DNA of 14,533 nt, taken from positions 1 through 14,533 of the forward strand of contig URDW01000038.1 in NCBI GenBank assembly GCA_900546735.1. The letters are read 5' to 3'. The DNA comes from an uncultured Oscillospiraceae bacterium. GTDB lineage: Bacteria; Bacillota; Clostridia; Oscillospirales; Acutalibacteraceae. Below the pieces are notes generated by a model. It saw only the letters and a program-made list of their open reading frames with translations. It did no database searches and was not told the DNA's origin. Of this stretch, positions 6,238-14,403 are shown in pieces (the first letter of the stretch is position 1; each line of letters begins with the position of its first letter). Position numbers and translations under genes: made by a program.

Positions 6238-9200
6238 TCACTTGATCTGCCAATCCCAGTTGTAGAAACGAACCTTGATCGGGTCAGAAGTTACAACGTT
6301 GCCGTTATAATCTTCAATCGTTACCTGAATCCAGCAGGAACGCGGGCCGACACCGAAGGTCGGACGGATCGTGGCCGATTCATTGGTGGCGTTTTCGATT
6401 TTGGCTTCGGGTTTATCGACGGACCACTTGGCATAAGACCAGGTGACATTCTTAACGGCAGCGCCGTCATTGATCTCATAGCCGACCGGCACAGTCTGGC
6501 TGGTCCACGTCTTGTACCAAGGCGTCTTGTGGTAGATCAGCTCGCCCTCTTTCCAGTCATTCGAGTTCAACGGAACGATCGTGACCGAGGTCAAAGGCGT
6601 GTAGGTCTGCATGGTCTCCAGTGCAGAAGCCAGCGCGGCGGCGGCGGTGTCCACATCGGCCTGATCCTGAATGGTCAGGTATCTGTCGACGTTCTTTGCA
6701 TCTGTCAAAGCGGCATTCAGTGCAGCCAGAGAATCCTTGGTGAAGTTGGAAGTATCACCGGCAAGCAGGTCCTCGGCAGCCTTGATCTGTGCATCGAGAA
6801 CGGTGTAATCCGCGCCCTTGAGCACCAGTTCGGTGTTGTTAATCTTGTCGATCGCAGCCTGGATCTCGTCGGCCTGCGAAACATCCGGATCGGAGGCAAG
6901 CAGTTCTTTTGCCTCATCGATCGCCTGCTGCAGGGCAGCGACAGAATCCTCGGTGTAGTTGTCGCGGTTGGCCAGTTTGTCTTCAGCCGCAGAGATCGCG
7001 TCGCTCAGTGCGCCTGTATCGGCCGGTTTAAGAACAAGCTCCACGTTCAGGGAGGCAATAGCTTCGTCCACAACGTTCTGCTCTTTGATCGTCAGGTCAC
7101 GATCGATATCAGAAGCGGCCTCGATTGCTGCAAGCAATTTTGCAAGAGAATCCTCGGTGTAATTGCCGGAGGAAACAGCCTGCGTATAGCGATTGGTCGC
7201 ATCCTGGATAGCTTGATCAAGGGCAGAATAATCCGCGCCTTTGAGCACAAGCTCGATACCGTTCAGTTTTTCAACAGCGGCATTGACAGCATCCTGTTCA
7301 GAAGCATCCGGATTGCTGGCAAGCAGATCTTCCGCCTCTTTCAGCGCATCTTTCAGTGCGTTGACAGAATCATCTGTATAATCGGCGATATCGTCCGCAG
7401 ACAACTTGGCGTTTGCAGCATCGATTGCATCCTGCAGTGCGCCGATATTCGCATCTTTGTACTCCAGATTGCCGTCACCGACCTGCATAGATTCTGTCAG
7501 GTCTGCTACAGCGCTGTCGATCTGATCCTGTTCGGTAATATTCAGATCACGGTCAACATCCTTGGCTGCGTCAAGCGCATCCTGCACCTTCTGCAGAGAA
7601 TCTTCTGTGTAGAGCTCTTTGTTTTCCGGATCTGCCAGGAAATCTTCCGCAGCCTGGATTGCCTCATCAAGAGCAGAATAATCAGCATCCTTCAGTTCAA
7701 GCTGAACAGCCTGCAGCGCCGTAACGGCGTCGTTCACAAGCTGCTGCTGGGACACATCGTACTTTGCAGCCACAACGGCTCTTGCATCACTAATAGCCTG
7801 GCGCAAAGCTTCCTTAGAAGCCTCGGTGTATTCATCGCCGGCGTTGTTGAGCGTTTCCTGTGCAGCTTCGATCGCAGCGTTCAGTTTGCTGTAATCCGCA
7901 AGCTGTTTCTCCAGTGCAACACCGTTCAGCGCATTGTAAGCATCGTCCACCTTGGACTGCTCTTTGATGGAGTAACCAGCATTAGCAACAGCCGTAGCGT
8001 TTTCAATCGCCGTTTCCACACGAGCAATAGAAGCTTCCGTATAGAGACCGGACTCTTTGGCATCTGCCACTTCCTGCGTGCGCTTTGCGATCAGATCGTT
8101 CAAAGCACTGACATCCGCAGGCTTCAGCGTCAAGCCGCTGGTCGCCATCATCAGCTTATAGGCCGCGTCAGAAATGATTTTCTGATCCGCCACAGTCAGT
8201 TCACGGGAAACTTCTTCAGCAGCGGCAAGTGCATCGCGCAGTGCGGAAACGCTGGTGTCTGTGTAATCACCAATATCCACTTTGCCAAGTGCAGCCTCGG
8301 CGGCAACGATCGCCTCATCCAGGGCGGTGTAATCGGCGCCTTTCAGGGTAAGACCTTTAATAGCGTCGTTGACAGCCTTAGCCAAGGCGTCGATCTCGTC
8401 CTGATGTGTAATATCAAGACCTTCGGCAACACCCTGTGCAGCTGTAATGGCATTCTGCAGCGTTTTTACGGAAGCATCCGTATAGTTGCCAATGTCATCA
8501 GCACCAAGTTTTTCAAGACCGGCGGCAACCGCATCATTCAGCGCGTCATAATCGGCAGAGAGTTTCTGCAGAGAATTGATCTTCTGCAGAAGCGCCATCG
8601 CACGGGCGGAAACGTCCGCCTGCTGTGTCTCGTCGAGCTTATTTTCGGGCTTCATTTCTTCGATGGCAGCATTTACTTCTTTCTGCACATCAGCAAACGC
8701 GGCCGAATCGTAGTAAGCCGGGTTGAGCTTGGAAAACGCATTCACAGCAGCCTGCATTACGCTGTAGTCGGCATATTTCACCATGTTGTCTACCGCCGTC
8801 TGCAAATCGCTTGCAGCTTTGTCCACAACAGACTGGTTGCGAATGTCAAGGTCGCCCGCCACATCTTCTGCAGCGGCATATGCCTCACGCAGATCGGCAA
8901 GCGTGCCAGCCGTATACACATCGTCCACATTGGAAGTGCCAAGGATTTCCTCAGCCGCCGCCTTCGCAGCGTTCAGTGCATCATAGTTGGCATCTTTGTA
9001 CTCAAGGGCGCTCACCGCAAGCTGTAGTGCACTGGCATAGCGGTCAATAATGGTCTGGGTCGTAACTACGTTACCCGTTATGGTCTGTGCATCTTCAAGT
9101 GCAGAAACCACATCGCCCCAAGTTGCTTCCGTATAATACTGCTGGTCAGAAGCAGCCGCATTCGCGGCATCAATGGCCTTGTTCAGCGCGCGCTTGTCAA

Positions 9201-9744
9201 GCACGGTGACGGTGATCGGGATATCGTAAGTACGCCATGCACGGTCGTTACTGCTGGTAGCACCCGAGTCATACTGAACACGTATCGCCGTATCATACGT
9301 TTTACCGCCATCGGCCACAAAGTTTACAGTGAGGTCTCTGAACACGGTAGTATTACCACCAAAAAGGTTACCAGGTAAGCTACCAATTCCATCACCGCTG
9401 AAACTGCTGGACTTGCCAAGCGGCTGTGTAAAGGTGAACGGTCTGTCTGCAGCATTCGGTGAAGCCACATAACCGTAGTTGACGCCCTGATTTTTCTTGG
9501 CGCCCATGTTGATCGTAAAAGTGAAGTTCTGATCATCTTGCGTTTGAATGAATGTAAAATTCTGATAATTTGCTTTAAAAGATACCCAAAAACCGGTATC
9601 AGTTTCATTGACAAGATTACCAGACGATTGTTGCACCGGGCCGGTCGCGTCCGCAGCGAATGCTACAGTCGGCAGCGCCGAGAACACCATGATCACTGCT
9701 AAAATAGCGGCCACGATTTTCTTCGTTAAAGAAGCTTTTTTCAT
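6238..9744 (-). CDS. Large secreted FIVAR-repeat protein with Trp-rich C-terminal domain
   Basis: This protein of about 1168 residues starts with a classic signal peptide (MKKASLTKKIVAAILAVIMV then FSALPTVAFA, probable cleavage after residue 30). An unrecognised beta-rich domain (about 31-182) contains TGFWVSF, FTFTINM and YDIPITVTV. Twelve consecutive helical repeats of 70-78 residues (about 183-1051) follow, each with the pattern DY(S/T)ALDxAI, YTxxSxxALxxAL and xDxAxxxLxxAI, resembling FIVAR modules. The C-terminal 117 residues (NDWKEGELIYHKTPWYKTW ... RFYNWDWQIK) look like a Trp-rich Ig-like beta domain. There is a single Cys, and no LPXTG, SLH or membrane anchor. An in-frame GTG at 9759 is an alternative start; GAGGTG lies 12 bases before the ATG and overlaps the GTG, so I chose the ATG at 9744. 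Stalk-like adhesin or wall-associated roles are inference from architecture. Confidence 0.88.
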   Translation of the reverse strand: MKKASLTKKIVAAILAVIMVFSALPTVAFAADATGPVQQSSGNLVNETDTGFWVSFKANYQNFTFIQTQDDQNFTFTINMGAKKNQGVNYGYVASPNAADRPFTFTQPLGKSSSFSGDGIGSLPGNLFGGNTTVFRDLTVNFVADGGKTYDTAIRVQYDSGATSSNDRAWRTYDIPITVTVLDKRALNKAIDAANAAASDQQYYTEATWGDVVSALEDAQTITGNVVTTQTIIDRYASALQLAVSALEYKDANYDALNAAKAAAEEILGTSNVDDVYTAGTLADLREAYAAAEDVAGDLDIRNQSVVDKAASDLQTAVDNMVKYADYSVMQAAVNAFSKLNPAYYDSAAFADVQKEVNAAIEEMKPENKLDETQQADVSARAMALLQKINSLQKLSADYDALNDAVAAGLEKLGADDIGNYTDASVKTLQNAITAAQGVAEGLDITHQDEIDALAKAVNDAIKGLTLKGADYTALDEAIVAAEAALGKVDIGDYTDTSVSALRDALAAAEEVSRELTVADQKIISDAAYKLMMATSGLTLKPADVSALNDLIAKRTQEVADAKESGLYTEASIARVETAIENATAVANAGYSIKEQSKVDDAYNALNGVALEKQLADYSKLNAAIEAAQETLNNAGDEYTEASKEALRQAISDARAVVAAKYDVSQQQLVNDAVTALQAVQLELKDADYSALDEAIQAAEDFLADPENKELYTEDSLQKVQDALDAAKDVDRDLNITEQDQIDSAVADLTESMQVGDGNLEYKDANIGALQDAIDAANAKLSADDIADYTDDSVNALKDALKEAEDLLASNPDASEQDAVNAAVEKLNGIELVLKGADYSALDQAIQDATNRYTQAVSSGNYTEDSLAKLLAAIEAASDIDRDLTIKEQNVVDEAIASLNVELVLKPADTGALSDAISAAEDKLANRDNYTEDSVAALQQAIDEAKELLASDPDVSQADEIQAAIDKINNTELVLKGADYTVLDAQIKAAEDLLAGDTSNFTKDSLAALNAALTDAKNVDRYLTIQDQADVDTAAAALASALETMQTYTPLTSVTIVPLNSNDWKEGELIYHKTPWYKTWTSQTVPVGYEINDGAAVKNVTWSYAKWSVDKPEAKIENATNESATIRPTFGVGPRSCWIQVTIEDYNGNVVTSDPIKVRFYNWDWQIK
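6592..9198 (-). repeat. Array of 12 tandem FIVAR-like coding repeats
   Basis: Twelve units of about 210-234 bases encode helical modules that each open with (D/N)Y(S/T/D)ALxxAI and carry YT(E/D)xS in the middle. Unit boundaries at the protein level (full open frame numbering from 9759) are roughly 188, 258, 331, 403, 476, 549, 622, 693, 771, 843, 914 and 984, ending at 1056. Units are diverged at the DNA level, apart from short shared stretches around the LKGADY junction (for example near 6808 and 7229), so the array is not a recent amplification. Unit 3 is the most divergent and lacks the YT-x-S centre. Confidence 0.85.
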
Positions 9745-9769
9745 AGATTTGAGTAACACCTCATTTCAA

Positions 9770-9846
9770 CGGAATTTTCATTCCGAGTGACCGGGCAGAG
9801 GCAGTCCCCTGCCCGGTCCGGATGCACATTTGTGAAGTTACAAATG
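9770..9846 (-). promoter_or_regulatory. Three intergenic hairpins between the two large repeat genes
   Basis: The 139-base gap between the large genes holds three inverted repeats. They are CGGAAT/ATTCCG (9770-9785, TTTC loop), GACCGGGCAG/CTGCCCGGTC (9789-9818) and CATTTGT/ACAAATG (9827-9846, 6-base loop). In the minus-strand RNA the middle one extends inward by a G-U and two G-C pairs to 13 uninterrupted pairs with an ACTG loop. No T run follows it, so it is not a standard terminator. It may stabilise, process or attenuate the bicistronic mRNA. The rest of the gap (9847-9883) is AT-rich and could hold a weak promoter, but I see no convincing -35/-10 pair. Confidence 0.6.
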
Positions 9847-9883
9847 CACTTTAAATTTTATCGTATTAACTTTTTAAATTAAA

Positions 9884-12800
9884 TTATGCCCACTCCAGAG
9901 CGCCGATCGCGTTCAAAACCTCCATGGCGGCGGCGTCCACATCGGCCTGCTGTGCCTCGGTCGGATTGGAGGCAAGCAGCGATTCAGCAGACAGCACAGC
10001 CATTTCTACAGCGGAGAAATTGGTGTAATCGGCCGGATTATACAGGTCGACCATATCGAGCGCCAGCTCCAGCAGCGACGTGTCGGCATAGATCACGCCG
10101 GTCTTCTGCAGGCCGGAAACAGCATCGAGCACAGCCTGTGCATACGCCTCGACCTGTGCTTTCCAGTTTTCGTCCTGGCGTGTGACCGTGGCCTTGGCTT
10201 CGGTAGCAGCCTCAATGGCGGCTTCCAGGATCTTGATGGTCTCAGCCGTATAGTTCTGCAGATCCTTCGGCACGGTCGCCAGTGCCTCGTCGATCGCGGT
10301 GAAGTCGGCCGGTGCATAAACAAGCTTGGAGATCGCGTCAGTGATCGCCTGAGCCAGCTCGGCAGCCTTGGCCTGGTCACGCACGTCATAAGCGCCGCTC
10401 AGGAAAGCGTTGCCGGCTTCAACCGCTGCGGTCACCGCCGAGAAATCGGTGTAATCTTCAGCGTTAAGAACGGCGGCCTTAGCCAGCGCGTTCTGCAGCG
10501 CCGAGACATCTGCAGACTGATAAGTCAGCACGGCGATCGCATTATTCAGTGCTGCGGCAGCCGCATCGACTTTCTGCTGGTTTGCTGTTGTCAGTTCGTA
10601 ATTTGCAGCAAGCTCGTCGCAAGCCGTCTCGTATGCAGACTGCGCACGGCCATAACCGGTTTGCTCATAGAGCGCCGAATCGCCAAGTGCTTCAAACGCA
10701 TCGATTGCATCCTCAAGCGCCTGTGTATCTACATACGTTTTGGCCTGCACCACTGCAAACGTGCCAACGGACGTGGTAGAGAAGTTAAAGGAGCCGGATT
10801 CCAGCGTTGTTTCCAGTGCTGTCATCTGGGCATCTGCACCCACGGCATAAACCGCCGTATCCGGGGCAAACTGCGGGATCGCAATGCGAACCGCCTTTGT
10901 CGGCACAACAGGTTCGCCGGCCGACGTCAGGGAGATCGTGTAAATGCGGGCAGCCTTGTTGCCGGCTGTAACTGCATCATACACATCGCCGCTGGTGATG
11001 CGTGTTACGGTCATGACCGTGTCGAGCGGAAGCACACCGCTGTCGGCACGAAGCGTGATGCCGGTAGCACCATCTTCAAACAAGAAGTCGTTTTTCAGAA
11101 CGCTCAGCTGCGCCTCAGCCGCAGTCAGAACAGCCAGATTATCCACAAGGCGTTTCTGGTCATTTGTCAACTGGTTATAGGCGTCGCGTGCCGCGTTGAT
11201 CTGCTCTTCTTTCTCGACCGTAACTTCACCGATCGCATCGATCAGTTCTTCAACGGCCTGTGCAGCCGCCTCGTCTGCCGCCTGCTTCTGCAGGTCAGCA
11301 AGCAGGATCTCTGCATTCGTAAGCACATTGTAATTGGTTACAAGTGCCTGCTGTGCAGCAGTCAATTCATTGTAAGCTGTGCGTGCTGCTGTAATGGCGG
11401 ACTCGCTTTCCAGCGTTACGTCGCCGATCGCATTGATCAGATCGATCACTGTCTGTGCAGCTTCGCGGTTGCCGGCGTCTTCCTGGGCAAGTGCATCGTA
11501 CGCCTGTCTGGCAAGAACAAGCACATTGTAGTTTGTAACATAAGCCTGCTGCTCTTCGGTCAGCTGCGCATATGCCGCCTCGGCCGCTTCGATCGCAGCC
11601 TTGCTGTTCAGCGTGACTTCACCGATCGCATTGATCAGGTTGATAACGGGTGCAGCAGCGGCCGTATTTTCGACTTCTGCCTGCAGTTCGGCATAACGCG
11701 CCTCAGCAGCTTCCAGTACAGCGTAGTTGCTGACCTGCGGCTGCAGCTCGGCGGCCAGGTTGTTGTAGGCCGAGCGGGCAAGATCGATCTTCATCTTGCT
11801 GGCTGTGGTGTACGTCACTTCGCCGATCGCATCGATCGTCTGTTCAACAGACGCGATCTTAACTGCGTTCTCTTTGACGAGCACCAGCGTGTTTTCCGCA
11901 TCGACAAGCACCTGGTAATTGGTTACATCTTTTTGCTGTTTGACCGAAAGGTCATTGTAGGCAGCACGCGCCTCGTTGATCGCGTCTTCGCTGTCAACGG
12001 TCACGGTGCCGATCGCGGCGATCTTTTTGATCACGGCGTCCACATCGGGATCATAGTTTTCCAGCGCACGGATCTGGGCAAGCGCGGCATTCAGTTTTTC
12101 AACCGTGGCTTCCGAGACGTATGCTTTGATCTCGCTGTAGAACTGATCGTATTCCGAAACAAGATCATAAACGGTACCGGCATCGCTCAGCTGCAGTTCT
12201 TCTACAGCAGGAAGCTGGTTGACTTTCTGCGTAAACAGATCGGCAACGCCCTTGTAGAACGTGTCGTCCGCCAGGTCGCCCAGCTTGTCAAGCTGCGTAT
12301 AAGCCGGTTCTGTGTCGGTTGCGGCCACAAGCTCACTGTTAATGGTTGCAAGCTGTTCTGCCGTAAAGCGGCCGGCCGCGTTCAGCGCATCGCGCACATC
12401 CGCCCACACAGCGGGGTTCAGTGTGACCACATTGTTGTCGGGCACAAGTTCATCAAGAATAGCGCCAACTTCTTCCAAGGTCACCGTGCGGGCCACATAA
12501 GCGCCGGACTGCCCCTGGGCAAACACACTGTCACCGATCAGGTCGCCCACACCAAAACCGATCAGCATATCGACCACACCCTGGGCATTTGCCTTTAGGT
12601 TCTGCGTAAAACGTGCAGGCGTCTGGTTGGTGCTGGCATCGTTTTCGCCGCCAAGGATCAGATCATTGACGAGCGGACGTGCCACCTGGCTGATCGTCTG
12701 GCCGTTCGGCAGTGTTGCAAGACCGTCCAGAATGCTCCAAAGATCGATTGTGGTCTTATTGATAGCACCGGCGTCGACAACCGTATACGGACCGGCCAGC

Positions 12801-14389
12801 AGACCGCGAAGATTAACAGAAATCGTTGCGATACCGGCCACATAGCTCTTGGAGAAATTCAGATTCAGCACTTCGTTGACAAGACTGACCAAATTGGTCG
12901 GGTCAAAGTTGTCGGCAAACGAATTGATGATGTCCACAAGCATGGCGGAATCGCCGCCCTTGAGCGCATCAAAGAAGCCCTGCACGGAAGCAGGCGTTTT
13001 ACCGTCACCGCGCTGGATCGTGGTGAAGATGTCTGCCAGGAAGGCATACAGGTTCTGGCCGTTGAAATCCATCTTTTCCAGTGCGCTGCGCACATCCGCA
13101 ATAATATTGTGGAGTTTTGTAACACTTAAAAGATCGAACAACGGATTAACGTACCCGTTCACCAGGTCGTTCTTGACATCACTGACAAGACCGTCCAGAA
13201 TGCTGGGCAGGCTCACACCGAGCGCAGCAAGATCCAGGTTGCGTACAAGCGAACCCACGTTCGGCTGGATTGCCGGAAGCAGGTGGCCGAACACCTTTTC
13301 AACCACTTCGATCGCATAGTCGACCTCTGCGGGCATCTGCGCCTCGAGCACATCGTGCGCGGCAGCAGCGAATGCGTCATCGCCGAGCATATCGGTCGTA
13401 AATTCTGCACGCTGCTGTTTCATACCGGCCGCCGCTTTGGAAAGCGTGGCATAGCGGACAGAAGCAGAAGCATTGACGAGCGAACCCGCCATTACATCAT
13501 ACATCTGGGCGCCGTTCGTAGTCGTAGCCTGGCTGATGCTCAGCGTGCCGCCGTGACCGGAGAACAGGTATTTGACACCTGCGTCGGCCAGCGCACCGGA
13601 ATCCACACCGTTTGTAGACAAGATGCAGGTCGTATCCTGCAGACCGAGATCGGCAGCAGCCTGATCGGGGTCATTTGTGTAAAGCTGCGTCAAAGAACCG
13701 CCGATGTTCAGCGTCAGGCCGGCCACCGTGTGCAGCAGATCAATAAAGACACGGTCCACACTGCTGCGCGTAACAGCCGGGTGATGCGATGCGGCAAAGA
13801 CTGTGCTGCCGGAAGCAACCGCGGACTTTGCCTGATCCACGACCCACTGTGTCAGCTGGCCTTCGCCGTCTGCAGCGACCGAGTCGCTCATCACGACCTT
13901 AAAGCCGTTGCCAAGATCTGCCACATAAGAGGCAGAGTTGGCGTCCTGTACCGGTTCGCTGTAACCAAAGTCTTTGTAAACATCTTCAAAGACCGATCGG
14001 CTGACAGCCGTGGTCGTGCCGCCCTCGCGAATGTCGTGTTCACCGGGGATCACATATACATTAATACCCTCGGCTTCCACCTCTGCAAGCTTGGCGGCCA
14101 CATACTGGTGCGACGTTTTAGAGCCGTTATTGGTGAGGTCACCGGTAACGAGCAGCGCGTCGGCATTGCTTGCCTTGACGTTCGCCAAAGCCGCATCCAG
14201 CATGGCAGCGCTCTTTGAAAGCAGCAGGCCGTCGCGGTCTCTTGCATCCTGCTGATAGCGGATGTCAGAGATCACAGCGACTTTGACGTCACTGAGTTCC
14301 TGCGCGCCGGTCACGATCGCCGCCGATAAACTGGACAGCAACAAAACACCGGCGAGCAGCACACTCAGCAGTCGTTTGCTTTTTTTCAA
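9884..14389 (-). CDS. Giant secreted protein: degraded metallophosphoesterase domain plus helical repeats
   Basis: The chosen start is a TTG at 14389, because GGAGGTG (14397-14403) lies 7 bases upstream and the product then opens with a signal peptide (KKSKRLLSVLLAGVLLLSS then SAAIVTGA, cleavage near residue 29). An ATG at 14455 would add 22 non-signal residues and cover the leader hairpins. The 1501-aa protein contains a calcineurin-like phosphoesterase fold (about 32-315), an unrecognised region (318-782), five AIGEVT-type helical repeats (783-1098), a beta-rich domain (1101-1216) and four FIVAR-like repeats (1219-1501). The phosphoesterase motifs are altered: SDIR (Asp42, Arg44 for His), GDLTNNG (Asp84 kept), GEHD (Glu117 for Asn, His118 kept), SHHP (His202/203 kept) and GHGG (His279 kept, second His lost). 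Catalysis is therefore doubtful. No sorting or membrane anchor is visible. It is probably cotranscribed with the next FIVAR gene. Confidence 0.88.
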   Translation of the reverse strand: MKKSKRLLSVLLAGVLLLSSLSAAIVTGAQELSDVKVAVISDIRYQQDARDRDGLLLSKSAAMLDAALANVKASNADALLVTGDLTNNGSKTSHQYVAAKLAEVEAEGINVYVIPGEHDIREGGTTTAVSRSVFEDVYKDFGYSEPVQDANSASYVADLGNGFKVVMSDSVAADGEGQLTQWVVDQAKSAVASGSTVFAASHHPAVTRSSVDRVFIDLLHTVAGLTLNIGGSLTQLYTNDPDQAAADLGLQDTTCILSTNGVDSGALADAGVKYLFSGHGGTLSISQATTTNGAQMYDVMAGSLVNASASVRYATLSKAAAGMKQQRAEFTTDMLGDDAFAAAAHDVLEAQMPAEVDYAIEVVEKVFGHLLPAIQPNVGSLVRNLDLAALGVSLPSILDGLVSDVKNDLVNGYVNPLFDLLSVTKLHNIIADVRSALEKMDFNGQNLYAFLADIFTTIQRGDGKTPASVQGFFDALKGGDSAMLVDIINSFADNFDPTNLVSLVNEVLNLNFSKSYVAGIATISVNLRGLLAGPYTVVDAGAINKTTIDLWSILDGLATLPNGQTISQVARPLVNDLILGGENDASTNQTPARFTQNLKANAQGVVDMLIGFGVGDLIGDSVFAQGQSGAYVARTVTLEEVGAILDELVPDNNVVTLNPAVWADVRDALNAAGRFTAEQLATINSELVAATDTEPAYTQLDKLGDLADDTFYKGVADLFTQKVNQLPAVEELQLSDAGTVYDLVSEYDQFYSEIKAYVSEATVEKLNAALAQIRALENYDPDVDAVIKKIAAIGTVTVDSEDAINEARAAYNDLSVKQQKDVTNYQVLVDAENTLVLVKENAVKIASVEQTIDAIGEVTYTTASKMKIDLARSAYNNLAAELQPQVSNYAVLEAAEARYAELQAEVENTAAAAPVINLINAIGEVTLNSKAAIEAAEAAYAQLTEEQQAYVTNYNVLVLARQAYDALAQEDAGNREAAQTVIDLINAIGDVTLESESAITAARTAYNELTAAQQALVTNYNVLTNAEILLADLQKQAADEAAAQAVEELIDAIGEVTVEKEEQINAARDAYNQLTNDQKRLVDNLAVLTAAEAQLSVLKNDFLFEDGATGITLRADSGVLPLDTVMTVTRITSGDVYDAVTAGNKAARIYTISLTSAGEPVVPTKAVRIAIPQFAPDTAVYAVGADAQMTALETTLESGSFNFSTTSVGTFAVVQAKTYVDTQALEDAIDAFEALGDSALYEQTGYGRAQSAYETACDELAANYELTTANQQKVDAAAAALNNAIAVLTYQSADVSALQNALAKAAVLNAEDYTDFSAVTAAVEAGNAFLSGAYDVRDQAKAAELAQAITDAISKLVYAPADFTAIDEALATVPKDLQNYTAETIKILEAAIEAATEAKATVTRQDENWKAQVEAYAQAVLDAVSGLQKTGVIYADTSLLELALDMVDLYNPADYTNFSAVEMAVLSAESLLASNPTEAQQADVDAAAMEVLNAIGALEWA
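9887..10735 (-). repeat. Four FIVAR-like coding repeats at the C terminus of the giant protein
   Basis: Four helical modules of about 66-75 residues begin DTQALEDAI, DVSALQNAL, DFTAIDEAL and DTSLLELAL, with central YTDFSAV, YTAETI and YTNFSAV motifs. They are the same family as the twelve units in the downstream gene, but at protein level clearly diverged from them. The last unit ends directly at the stop codon (GALEWA), leaving no anchor. Confidence 0.82.
11096..12043 (-). repeat. Five AIGEVT-type helical coding repeats
   Basis: Five units spaced 62-67 residues apart (residues 783-1098 from the TTG start) share the consensus V-x-x-LI-x-AIG-E/D-VT, then AI-x-AARxAYNxL, then QQxLVTNYxVLxxAE. 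The conserved AIGEVT turn followed by an AxxAYxxL helix and a VxNYxVL helix suggests a three-helix rod module, distinct from the FIVAR units. On the DNA, the AIG codons recur as GCCGATCGC or ACCGATCGC near 11229, 11418, 11623, 11823 and 12007. Confidence 0.82.
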
Positions 14390-14396
14390 ATTTTTA

Positions 14397-14403
14397 CACC
14401 TCC
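14397..14403 (-). promoter_or_regulatory. RBS that sets a TTG start for the giant gene
   Basis: GGAGGTG (plus-strand CACCTCC) is a near-perfect anti-SD match 7 bases from TTG at 14389. There is no ATG or GTG in frame at a suitable distance, so the TTG is the likely initiation codon. Confidence 0.85.

Noticed and set aside
6214..9027. Uninterrupted 937-codon plus-strand frame opposite the twelve-repeat gene
   Set aside because: It is codon-aligned with the minus-strand gene, so its stops correspond to TTA, CTA and TCA codons, which that gene rarely uses. The true strand has a signal peptide, RBS and repeat periodicity; the antisense frame has no RBS or family signature.
6592..9198. Possible CRISPR or non-coding tandem repeat array
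   Set aside because: Periodicity is about 210-234 bases, follows the reading frame and encodes diverged protein modules; there are no short identical repeats with unique spacers.
10661..12598. 645-codon plus-strand frame opposite the giant gene
   Set aside because: It has the same codon-aligned antisense effect and overlaps repeats clearly encoded on the minus strand.
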